Shown here in pieces: positions 17,325 to 24,236 of a DNA stretch of 64,000 nt. Made by a program: the position numbers and the translations under genes. Position 1 is the first letter of the stretch. Each line of letters opens with the position of its first letter. Below the pieces are notes generated by a model that worked only from the letters and a program-made list of their open reading frames with translations, had not been told where the DNA came from and made no database searches. The DNA is from Methylophilus sp. QUAN. GTDB lineage: Bacteria; Pseudomonadota; Gammaproteobacteria; Burkholderiales; Methylophilaceae. The DNA lies in NCBI RefSeq assembly GCF_015354445.1, contig NZ_JADKYT010000001.1, positions 1,116,001 to 1,180,000 on the forward strand, read 5' to 3'.

Positions 17325-18080
17325 ATGTTAGGAATTATTGGCGGCACCGGACTCACTGAGCTGGCGAATTTGAATATTTCTAAACGCCTGATTGTGCGTA
17401 CGCCTTACGGGGAGCCTTCCCAGCCATTGGTATTTGGTGAGATTAATGGCAAAGAAGTAGTGTTTTTGGCACGTCATGGCGGCGGCCATACGATTCCTCC
17501 GCATGCCGTGAATTACCGGGCGAATATCTGGGCGCTACATTCTGTCGGGGTCTGTGATTTGCTGGCCGTGGCTACCGTCGGTGGGATCGGCGATCACTTG
17601 ATTCCCGGCGATATTGTGCTGCCCAACCAGATTCTGGATTACACCTATGGCCGCAGCAATACCTACCATGATGGCATTGAGCTTCCGGTGCGCCATATCG
17701 ACTTTACCTTGCCGTATTCACAGGCCATGCGTGATCGTTGCATTAAGGCCGCTAGTGATGTGGGCTACCGCCTGGTTGATGGCGGAGTCTACGCTTGTGT
17801 GCAGGGCCCTCGGCTGGAAACTGCAGCAGAAATCGACCGTTATGAGCGCGATGGGGCAACAGTAGTTGGTATGACGGGGATGCCGGAGGCGGCATTGGCC
17901 CGTGAACTAGGCGTGGCTTATGCAGCCATCTGCCCGGTGGCCAATTTTGCGGCTGGGCGTGGCGATAGCCGTCAATCTATCCAGTTTGAGCAAGTCATGC
18001 CTTTGTTGCAGCAAACCATGGATAAAGTGCGCACCGTGATTGCACAATATTTGTCCGCTAACGATTGTTCGGTGGCCTAA
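17325..18080 (+). CDS. S-methyl-5'-thioinosine phosphorylase
   Basis: A 251-residue purine nucleoside phosphorylase-fold enzyme: [13 protein letters not shown] phosphate loop, [21 protein letters not shown], and the base-binding region [19 protein letters not shown]. The family includes methylthioadenosine phosphorylases; the form found in beta- and gammaproteobacteria of this length usually acts on methylthioinosine, for salvage of methylthioadenosine from polyamine synthesis. Substrate choice is inferred from length and taxon. It precedes def by 32 bases on the same strand. Confidence 0.82.
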   Translation: MLGIIGGTGLTELANLNISKRLIVRTPYGEPSQPLVFGEINGKEVVFLARHGGGHTIPPHAVNYRANIWALHSVGVCDLLAVATVGGIGDHLIPGDIVLPNQILDYTYGRSNTYHDGIELPVRHIDFTLPYSQAMRDRCIKAASDVGYRLVDGGVYACVQGPRLETAAEIDRYERDGATVVGMTGMPEAALARELGVAYAAICPVANFAAGRGDSRQSIQFEQVMPLLQQTMDKVRTVIAQYLSANDCSVA

Positions 18081-18112
18081 GTCCACCCAGGCATCCCGGA
18101 GGAGTAACGCCA

Positions 18113-18646
18113 ATGGCGGTAAAACCTGTACTTAGAATGGGCGAGCCACTGCTGAATCGCGTGGCAGATAAAGTGACTGCATTTGATACGCCAGCCTTGC
18201 ATGCGCTGATCCAGGATATGCACGATACCATGACGCACATGAATGGTGCAGGCATTGCGGCACCGCAAATTGGCGTCAGTTTGCAGGTGGTGATGTTTGG
18301 TGTGGGTGCCAATCCGCGTTACCCCGATGCTGAAGAAGTGCCATTTACGATTTTAATTAACCCTGAATTAACCCCGGTTGACCAGGCCGAAGAGGATGGC
18401 TGGGAGGGCTGCTTGTCTGTGCCCGGCATGCGCGGTCTGGTCCCACGCTATCAGCAACTGCATTACCGTGGGTTTGATCCGCAAGGGCAGGTCATTGATC
18501 GCACCGTGAGCGGCTTTCACGCGCGCGTGGTTCAGCATGAATGCGATCACTTATTTGGCATACTTTACCCCATGCGCATCCGTGATCTGACAAAATTTGG
18601 CTTTAATGATGTACTTTTTCCTGGAATAACACTTCCAGATGACTGA
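18113..18646 (+). CDS. def: Peptide deformylase
   Basis: A 177-residue metalloenzyme that removes the N-formyl group from new proteins. All three motifs are present: [19 protein letters not shown] and QHECDHLFG, supplying Cys and two His for the metal plus the catalytic Glu. ATG 18113 follows a strong CCCGGAGGAGTAACGCC ribosome-binding site and gives the normal start [15 protein letters not shown]. Beta- and gammaproteobacteria often have a second def with fmt; this copy lies apart from fmt. Confidence 0.94.
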   Translation: MAVKPVLRMGEPLLNRVADKVTAFDTPALHALIQDMHDTMTHMNGAGIAAPQIGVSLQVVMFGVGANPRYPDAEEVPFTILINPELTPVDQAEEDGWEGCLSVPGMRGLVPRYQQLHYRGFDPQGQVIDRTVSGFHARVVQHECDHLFGILYPMRIRDLTKFGFNDVLFPGITLPDD

Positions 18647-18654
18647 TTGTTTGT

Positions 18655-18660
18655 TATAAT
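18655..18660 (+). promoter_or_regulatory. -10 box of tRNA-Ser
   Basis: A consensus TATAAT ends 11 bases before the mature tRNA 5' end. The -35 region is weak. Confidence 0.5.
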
Positions 18661-18671
18661 GCCGTCTTTCC

Positions 18672-18761
18672 GGAAGAGTGGCAGAGCGGTTTAATGCTAC
18701 AGTCTTGAAAACTGTCGAGGGTTCACGCCCTCCGTGAGTTCGAATCTCACCTCTTCCGCCA
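18672..18761 (+). tRNA. tRNA-Ser (anticodon UGA)
   Basis: A 90-base tRNA. The acceptor arms GGAAGAG and CTCTTCC pair fully; the anticodon stem ACAGT/ACTGT encloses loop CTTGAAA with TGA at 18706-18708; a long variable arm (class II) follows, and the T arm contains GTTCGAATC. CCA is encoded at 18759-18761. It reads UCA and other UCN codons. Confidence 0.97.
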
Positions 18762-18769
18762 AACACGTC

Positions 18770-18798
18770 ATGCCGCAGTTTTTGCGGCATTTCTATTT
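18770..18798 (+). terminator. Terminator of tRNA-Ser
   Basis: ATGCCGCA and TGCGGCAT form an 8-bp stem with a five-base loop, followed by TTCTATTT, nine bases after the tRNA. Confidence 0.65.
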
Positions 18799-18831
18799 GC
18801 AGGTTTTAATTACACAATTTAAGGAATCGTC

Positions 18832-19107
18832 ATGACTCAAATCATCATCGACCATAACCCATCAGAAGAGAAGTTGAAAGAACTGGGCGTAAAAAGCTGG
18901 AACACATGGGATTGCGCACCTTCAAAATTCCCTTTGGATTTCACAGCAACTGAAAAAGCCTACGTGTTAGAAGGCGAATTCAAAGTGACTCCACAAGGTG
19001 GCGACACTGTAACGATCAAGGCTGGTGACTATGTTGAGTTTCCAAAAGGCCTGAAATCCCAGTGGGAAGTGGTTAAACAATTGAAAAAACACTACAAACA
19101 TTTCTAA
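18832..19107 (+). CDS. Small cupin-fold protein (DUF861/cupin_3 type)
   Basis: A 91-residue single-domain cupin with the pattern LGVKSWNTW, TEKAYVLEGEFKVTP, IKAGDYVEFPKGL and QWEVVKQLKKHYKHF. The family resembles the ethanolamine-utilisation/ureidoglycolate-type small cupins; no substrate can be named. It follows an AAGGA ribosome-binding site and ends in a strong terminator, so it is a single gene. A clear paralogue sits at 27157 with the same LGVK-W-TW, EGE, VTP, AGD, GL, WEV and KHY positions. Confidence 0.82.
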   Translation: MTQIIIDHNPSEEKLKELGVKSWNTWDCAPSKFPLDFTATEKAYVLEGEFKVTPQGGDTVTIKAGDYVEFPKGLKSQWEVVKQLKKHYKHF

Positions 19108-19133
19108 TTGATTTGTTGTAGCCAGTATTCAAT

Positions 19134-19166
19134 AAAAAACCCTGCAATGCAGGGTTTTTTGTTTTT
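19134..19166 (+). terminator. Terminator of the cupin gene
   Basis: AAAAAACCCTGCA and TGCAGGGTTTTTT form an A/T-flanked stem followed by GTTTTT, 26 bases after the cupin stop. Confidence 0.9.
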
Positions 19167-19300
19167 AGAACACTGAGATTTAAAGCTGGAATCATTAAAC
19201 TTTGCAAATTGTGCTTTAAATTCAAACGTCATTCAACATCGCTCTCTAGCCAAGTTGTTGATATTAAAATACAATCTCATCCTGATTGAAAAATCAAAAC

Positions 19301-19385
19301 GCCTTGGGGTGGCTACCGCCTGAGATCTCGCGCAAGTGAGAAACCCAATGAACCTGACCCAGATAATGCTGGCGTAGGGACAGGC
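19301..19385 (+). promoter_or_regulatory. TPP riboswitch aptamer (THI element)
   Basis: All core segments of the thiamine pyrophosphate aptamer are in order: GGGGTGGC, CTGAGA (19320-19325), ACCC, TGAACCTGA (19349-19357), GATAATGC and GCGTAGGGA (to 19380). The outer P1 helix can form from GCCT (19301-19304) and AGGC (19382-19385). It lies in the leader of the TonB receptor gene at 19496 and so marks this gene, and likely the two after it, as thiamine regulated. Confidence 0.95.
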
Positions 19386-19490
19386 AGAGCCTCTACAACG
19401 CAAATGTTTTTGGTTTGTTGTTTCATCAACACACCTACTCACGTCATTGTCACTCTCACCCTGTCCTTTTTATGTTTCTTATAGAAAGGA
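19377..19490 (+). promoter_or_regulatory. Translational expression platform of the TPP riboswitch
   Basis: GGACAGG (19378-19384), which overlaps the 3' side of aptamer P1, is complementary to CCTGTCC (19460-19466). The overlapping segment TCCTTT (19464-19469) is complementary to the Shine-Dalgarno AAAGGA (19485-19490) of the receptor gene. The two pairings exclude each other: with TPP bound P1 forms and TCCTTT can mask the ribosome-binding site; without TPP, CCTGTCC is held upstream and the site is free. No strong intrinsic terminator is seen in the leader. Confidence 0.65.
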
Positions 19491-19495
19491 TTACC

Positions 19496-21598
19496 ATGAA
19501 ACCAATCGCAAAACCGCTATCCTTAATTGGGCTATTACTCAGTACCCCTGTGTTAGCCGCAGAAGAGGAGGAGACCCATGAGCTCTCCGAAGTCGTTGTC
19601 AGTGCAGATTTTCGCCCCAGCAGCGCACAAAAAACGGCCGTCAGCCTGACCGAAATTGATAAAGAAACTATAGAGTCACGCGGCGCGCAGCATTTGGAGG
19701 AAGTCTTGAATCTGGCGCCGAACGTTAACCTTGCCAGTGGCGCCTCACGTGGACAGTTTTTTCAGATACGTGGCATGGGTCAACGTAGTCAATTTAGTGC
19801 ACCGTTAAATCCATCCGTAGGCTTGGTGATTGATGGCATCGACTTTAGCAGGACAGGCGGGGCGGCAACCCTTTTTGATATTGACGCAATTGAAATCTTA
19901 CGTGGTCCGCAAGGGACTAAATTTGGGACTAATGGTTTAGCGGGCACGATTAACATGCGAAGCAAAGAGCCGACCAAAGCCTTTGAGATGCATGCAGAAA
20001 CTGGCATTGCTGAATACAATACCCGCAATTTTGGCGCAGCTGTTGGTGGTACGCTTGTTGAAGATAAATTATTAGGTCGCGCTTCGATATACACACATAA
20101 ATCTGATGGTTACATGAATAACGATTTTTTAAATCGTGACAATACGCAAAATCAGGATGAACTTACTTTCCGTGGCAAGTTAAAGCTACTCGCCACTGAC
20201 GATTTAACAGTTGATTTAAGTTATGTTCATTTGGATATTAATAATGGCTATGACGCATTTACATTCGACAATAGCCGAAACAGCTTGTCAGATCACCCTG
20301 GTAAAGATAAACAGCTGACCAATGCTTTCGCAATCAAAACCAATTGGCAAGCTTCTGATGCAGTGGTTGTGCAAAGTGAAGTCACTTATTTAAAAAGCGA
20401 TATTGTCTATAGCTATGATGCGGATTGGGGTTTTAATGGACAGTTTGCCCCAGCTTTATCCCCCTATATTGGTTTTGAACGTTTTGACCGTAAACGTGAA
20501 AACTATTCATTTGATTTTCGTGCACTTTCTGATAAAGCTGGCCGTATTTTTAATGATTCGACTGACTGGACCATAGGGTTGTTTTTTATAGATCAAGACG
20601 AAGCTTTTAAACAGGACTCAGATTTTGGTATTTTTGGCGCAACAAGAAGAAAAGGGGATTATGACACTCAGAATAGCGCTATCTATGGCCAGCTTGATAC
20701 ACGTTTAACAGATAGCTTAACCTTGATCACAGGTGGTCGCGTTGAGTACTTTAAGGCAAAATATGACGACACAAACGCTTTGCGCCTGAATAAAAACGAA
20801 ATGCTATTCGGTGGTAAATTGGGGTTGAATTATCAACTCAATAAGGACCAATTGCTTTATACGTCTTTATCGAGAGGTTATAAGTCAGGCGGGGTGAATA
20901 ACGATGGTAGATTGACCTTAAACCAACGAATTTTTGATGCCGAATACAATGTTACGCTTGAAGCAGGCGTTAAATCTAATTGGCTTGATAACCGACTAAA
21001 TACTACGCTATCAGTTTTTTACACAGATAGACGAAATGCTCAGGTAAAAAACTCATTTGAGTTTGGCGTTGGACAGTTTGTGGATTATGTAGACAATGCC
21101 ACAAGTGCGACACACAAAGGCGCAGAGTTTGCGGCCGATTGGTTTATCACTGATCAAATGCGTTTACTTGCATCACTCGGTTTATTAGATGCAACTTTTG
21201 ATAAGCGTAGATTTGTAAACAATGTGACTGGTCAGACTGTAAATTATGACGGTAGACAAGTTGGTCACGCGCCAAGCTATACTTTTAGCCTAGGCACAGA
21301 GTTTTACCCCTCTAGCGCTTGGACAATACGAACTAACGTAGAAGGAAAAGATAGTTTTTATTTTTCAGATAGTCACAATGCAAAATCTAATGGCTACGCT
21401 TTAGTCAATGCCAGTGCGGTATATAAATATAATAAACATTGGAAGATGAATATATGGGCAAGGAACCTGCTCGATAAAGACTATGCAACCCGCGGTTTTT
21501 TCTTTGGTAACAATCCAGCAAATGGCTATACGCAAGAAAAATATGTGCAGTATGCAGAGCCTCGCGTTGCAGGTGTTACTGTGAGTTACGATTATTAA
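19496..21598 (+). CDS. TonB-dependent outer-membrane receptor, probably for thiamine
   Basis: A 700-residue receptor with signal peptide MKPIAKPLSLIGLLLSTPVLAAE, plug domain (ELSEVVVSADFRP, then IRGMGQRSQF and VDGID, with GPQGTKFGTNGLAGTINM) and a beta-barrel ending in an aromatic C-terminus (VTVSYDY). ATG 19496 follows AAAGGATTACC. The TPP riboswitch in its leader, plus a thiamine-binding-like protein and a PnuC-family transporter downstream, indicate uptake of thiamine or a thiamine precursor. Codon use is more AT-rich than in neighbouring housekeeping genes, which may reflect transfer. Confidence 0.85.
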   Translation: MKPIAKPLSLIGLLLSTPVLAAEEEETHELSEVVVSADFRPSSAQKTAVSLTEIDKETIESRGAQHLEEVLNLAPNVNLASGASRGQFFQIRGMGQRSQFSAPLNPSVGLVIDGIDFSRTGGAATLFDIDAIEILRGPQGTKFGTNGLAGTINMRSKEPTKAFEMHAETGIAEYNTRNFGAAVGGTLVEDKLLGRASIYTHKSDGYMNNDFLNRDNTQNQDELTFRGKLKLLATDDLTVDLSYVHLDINNGYDAFTFDNSRNSLSDHPGKDKQLTNAFAIKTNWQASDAVVVQSEVTYLKSDIVYSYDADWGFNGQFAPALSPYIGFERFDRKRENYSFDFRALSDKAGRIFNDSTDWTIGLFFIDQDEAFKQDSDFGIFGATRRKGDYDTQNSAIYGQLDTRLTDSLTLITGGRVEYFKAKYDDTNALRLNKNEMLFGGKLGLNYQLNKDQLLYTSLSRGYKSGGVNNDGRLTLNQRIFDAEYNVTLEAGVKSNWLDNRLNTTLSVFYTDRRNAQVKNSFEFGVGQFVDYVDNATSATHKGAEFAADWFITDQMRLLASLGLLDATFDKRRFVNNVTGQTVNYDGRQVGHAPSYTFSLGTEFYPSSAWTIRTNVEGKDSFYFSDSHNAKSNGYALVNASAVYKYNKHWKMNIWARNLLDKDYATRGFFFGNNPANGYTQEKYVQYAEPRVAGVTVSYDY

Positions 21599-21605
21599 AC
21601 TGATT

Positions 21606-21628
21606 GAGGGCGTTAGCGTCCTCTTTTT
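21606..21628 (+). terminator. Short hairpin with T run inside the thiamine operon
   Basis: GAGGGCG and CGTCCTC (one G-U pair) around TTAG, followed by TTTTT, lie between the receptor stop and the next gene. It could reduce read-through so that the receptor is made in excess over the downstream genes. Confidence 0.5.
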
Positions 21629-21643
21629 AATTAAGGAGTTGTC

Positions 21644-21904
21644 TTGCGTATTTCAGTCGATATTAGTTTGTATCCCTTAACCGAAGGCTATGTAGAGCCC
21701 ATTCTTGAGTTCATCAATAAGCTCGAAGCCAATCCACATCTGGTGGTCAAGCGCAATAGCCTGGCGACCCAGGTGTTTGGGGAATATCGCGAGGTGATGG
21801 ATTGTCTCGATGCTGAAATGGAGGCCGTGTTTAACGCGTTACCACATAGCGTATTTGTGATGAAGTTTATCGGCACGGACAGGGCGGATGTGGTTGATGT
21901 ATAA
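21644..21904 (+). CDS. YkoF/MTH1187-family thiamine-binding-like protein
   Basis: An 86-residue protein starting (TTG) MRISVDISLYPLTEGYVEPI with LATQVFGEYREVMDCLDAEM, matching the MTH1187/YkoF-like family (formerly DUF77), whose YkoF member binds thiamine/HMP. It has no signal peptide, so it is cytoplasmic. TTAAGGAG lies just upstream and supports the TTG start. It lies in the TPP-riboswitch operon between receptor and permease, which favours a thiamine-related binding or buffering role. Confidence 0.75.
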   Translation: MRISVDISLYPLTEGYVEPILEFINKLEANPHLVVKRNSLATQVFGEYREVMDCLDAEMEAVFNALPHSVFVMKFIGTDRADVVDV

Positions 21905-21955
21905 CGCTTTATGTATTTTATGCATGCTTATTAACGTTTTTGCTGTTTTGTAGCC

Positions 21956-22567
21956 ATGAACCAAGATTACTATCAGAGTATCCTGACCGCATTTCATCAA
22001 ATGTCCGGCTGGGAAATTGCCGCAGCTTTGATGGGGGTTGCCTATATTTTGCTGGCAGCAAAAGAGTCGCAATTGTGCTGGCTGTTTGCCTTCTTCAGCA
22101 CGCTGGTTTACACCGTGCTGTTTTGGGAAGGACAACTGCCCATGCAGGCGCTGCTTAATTTTTATTATATGGGCATGGCGATTTATGGTTTTTGGCTATG
22201 GCAGAAACATGGTAAGCAAACAGACACCTTGTTGATTAGCCGTTGGCCCTTTAAAAAGCACTTTTGTTTTATTGTGGGCGGGTTAGTTGTGAGCGCTTTG
22301 GTCAGTAATTATTTGCAACAGACCGGGCAATCACAAAGCCCGATGTTAGATGCTTATACGACGGTTTTTTCTGTCATGAACACCTGGCTGATCGCCAGGA
22401 AGGTATTGGAAAACTGGCTATATTGGGCGGTGGTTGATGGCGCTGCCACGCTGTTGTATGTGCAAACAGGTTATTACGCCACAGCCGTTTTATTTGTGTT
22501 GAATACGATTCTGGCGATTGCAGGCTTTATTAGTTGGGTGAAACTTTACCGGCAACAAGCGGCTTAA
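21956..22567 (+). CDS. pnuT: PnuC-family transporter, probable thiamine permease PnuT
   Basis: A 203-residue membrane protein with about seven helices and PnuC-family features: WEIAAALMGVAYILLAAKES near the N-terminus, then LLNFYYMGMAIYGFWLW. PnuC transports nicotinamide riboside; homologues under TPP riboswitches (PnuT) take up thiamine by facilitated diffusion and rely on phosphorylation to trap it. The riboswitch upstream and the YkoF-like neighbour support PnuT. The 3' end overlaps a convergent kinase-like gene by 38 bases. Confidence 0.8.
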   Translation: MNQDYYQSILTAFHQMSGWEIAAALMGVAYILLAAKESQLCWLFAFFSTLVYTVLFWEGQLPMQALLNFYYMGMAIYGFWLWQKHGKQTDTLLISRWPFKKHFCFIVGGLVVSALVSNYLQQTGQSQSPMLDAYTTVFSVMNTWLIARKVLENWLYWAVVDGAATLLYVQTGYYATAVLFVLNTILAIAGFISWVKLYRQQAA

Positions 22568-23441
22568 ACAGCATCCACGTTGCCAAATCTGTTTCACCCA
22601 GCACATTCATTAAAAACAACAGCAGCTGGTAGCAGGGCGTATTTTCAGTATGTTCCGGCCAGGTGTGCGTATAGTGCTGTTTAAATAAAGCCAGTTGCGC
22701 AGGCGTTAATACATATTCGAGCAACACCAGGTCCAGCGCACGTGGCGCAATCACAAATGCATCAAGATCCAGCAGCGCCAAGTCATGGTCGCCTGAGTCA
22801 TTTATTTGGCTATCACGGAATTGATCCCAGCGTAAATCCAGCATCATCGGGACAAATTCGGTTTCATGGCAATGGAGTGCCTGTGCTAACACCTCAGCCA
22901 GTAGCGGCTCAGTAATCAAGGTATCGTGTTGCTTAGTCAAGAAGATAAGCGTGTTGTGTAAACGGCTGGTCCATTCATGTGCAGCAAGTTGTGGCGCTTG
23001 CAGCTTGCCCCAACTGTGGTAAGTCGATTGGTGCAAGCGTGAGATATGTTCAGCTAACTGTATCACCCATTGGTTGGCTATCTCCGTTCCTACATCGTTG
23101 CCAGCTAAAAACCGGCTGAGCACAAAGCGATTGGCACTGGCTGCGACAAAATCAGGCACGGTCAGCGTACCGTTCTTCTGCAAAAAATGATGCGTCAAAT
23201 GGATAGTGCCCAAACTGTTTGGAAAATCAGCGGCAAATAAATGGTTTGCGCCTAACCAAAAGTGAGACTTTGCAATGGTTGCCTGGTTGCAGACTTTCAG
23301 CACCATCTCCCCATCTGCCGTTTGGCAATAAAAGAGCTGATGCGTACTATCCTCAAACTTGTTTGGGATAGCGTTTGGTTGAGCAATCAGCTTGGGCAAA
23401 CTAGCTTGTTCGGCTGTGGTGAGGAGGGGATATGTAAACAT
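22530..23441 (-). CDS. APH/choline-kinase-fold phosphotransferase, substrate unknown
   Basis: A 303-residue protein with the late motifs of the aminoglycoside-phosphotransferase/choline-kinase fold: LDLRWDQFRD where the HGDLHxxN catalytic loop is expected, then LALLDLDAFVIAPRALDLVLLEY as the metal-binding Asp segment. The catalytic loop departs from consensus (Leu for His, Gln for Asn). E. coli thiamine kinase ThiK has this fold and PnuT uptake needs a kinase, so thiamine kinase is an attractive guess given the convergent thiamine operon. It is not under the riboswitch, so the link is inference only. Confidence 0.55.
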   Translation of the reverse strand: MFTYPLLTTAEQASLPKLIAQPNAIPNKFEDSTHQLFYCQTADGEMVLKVCNQATIAKSHFWLGANHLFAADFPNSLGTIHLTHHFLQKNGTLTVPDFVAASANRFVLSRFLAGNDVGTEIANQWVIQLAEHISRLHQSTYHSWGKLQAPQLAAHEWTSRLHNTLIFLTKQHDTLITEPLLAEVLAQALHCHETEFVPMMLDLRWDQFRDSQINDSGDHDLALLDLDAFVIAPRALDLVLLEYVLTPAQLALFKQHYTHTWPEHTENTPCYQLLLFLMNVLGETDLATWMLFKPLVAGKVSPN

Positions 23442-23564
23442 AGTTAGGCTGACATTTTAAGTCATCAAGCTGTTTAAATCATCTGCTCATTCTGTCGCTG
23501 TGTTTCGATCATGAGACACGCCTTGGTTAAGGGTAACGGTTTTTATTTTGTGTGCTATTCCCTC

Positions 23565-23596
23565 TATAATTAATGTGTTGTAAACTTAATGTTACA
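23565..23596 (+). promoter_or_regulatory. Promoter and possible operator of the PEP-CTERM gene
   Basis: A TATAAT at 23565-23570 is followed by an imperfect inverted repeat with TGTAA and TTACA ends (23579-23596) that would cover the first transcribed bases. No sigma-54 type GG-N10-GC promoter, as used by some PEP-CTERM genes, was seen. Confidence 0.3.
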
Positions 23597-23638
23597 CTTT
23601 GGTGTGATATTTTTATGATGATAAATAGGGGAGATGAT

Positions 23639-24181
23639 ATGAGATGGCTATCTATATTGGCTGCGCTTTGCATGTTGATGTCTACCAGCGCACATGCAGG
23701 TTTACTTGGCAGCACCGTGACAACCCAGTATTACGCGTATGGCGGTACTTATGATGGCAGTGGCAGCCCAGCTACGTTTGTTGCAGATGGGACTGCGCAA
23801 AACCAGTTTTTGAATTATTACACGCTGTCCGTGACCGATACGCAAGTGATTTACAGCTTCTTGTCAGAGGTGACTTGGTCACCTTCTTCGACCTCATTGA
23901 ATGAAAATGGCTTGTTTATCACCAATGGTAATTTGCTTACTTTTGCCGGTGCACCGACCATTACCGGGGTGTCATTTGATGCTTTGTCGTTTAACGATGC
24001 GGGTATCGGCTTGACATTCACTGGCAACCAGATTGCCATTGATTGGCAGAATGTCAGCTTTGCGAGTGGCAGCCAGGTAATCTTGAACGTGACAACGGGA
24101 GTCGTGCCTGAACCAGACAGCTTGGCATTTATGCTGGCCGGCCTTGGTCTGATGAGTGTGTTGCGTCGCCGCGTCAGCTAA
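23639..24181 (+). CDS. PEP-CTERM sorting-domain protein
   Basis: A 180-residue exported protein: signal peptide MRWLSILAALCMLMSTSAHA, a Gly/Ser/Thr-rich beta-type body, and a C-terminal PEP-CTERM tail with VPEPDS, a hydrophobic helix (LAFMLAGLGLMSVL) and RRR. Such tails are cleaved by an exosortase (EpsH/XrtB group) and the proteins are linked with exopolysaccharide export. ATG 23639 follows GGGGAG. The body is not recognised. No exosortase lies in this window, but an EpsA-like regulator does at 6437. Confidence 0.88.
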   Translation: MRWLSILAALCMLMSTSAHAGLLGSTVTTQYYAYGGTYDGSGSPATFVADGTAQNQFLNYYTLSVTDTQVIYSFLSEVTWSPSSTSLNENGLFITNGNLLTFAGAPTITGVSFDALSFNDAGIGLTFTGNQIAIDWQNVSFASGSQVILNVTTGVVPEPDSLAFMLAGLGLMSVLRRRVS

Positions 24182-24208
24182 TCTCAAGCCCTTGTGCATG
24201 ATGAATTG

Positions 24209-24236
24209 AGCCCCTGTCGCAAGATCGGGGCTTTTT
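24209..24236 (+). terminator. Terminator of the PEP-CTERM gene
   Basis: AGCCCC and GGGGCT form a stem followed by TTTTT; it abuts the stop codon of the convergent GGDEF-EAL gene. Confidence 0.8.

Noticed and set aside
22530-23441. Aminoglycoside-resistance gene
   Set aside because: The fold is shared, but the catalytic loop differs, and chromosomal placement beside metabolic genes argues for a metabolic kinase.
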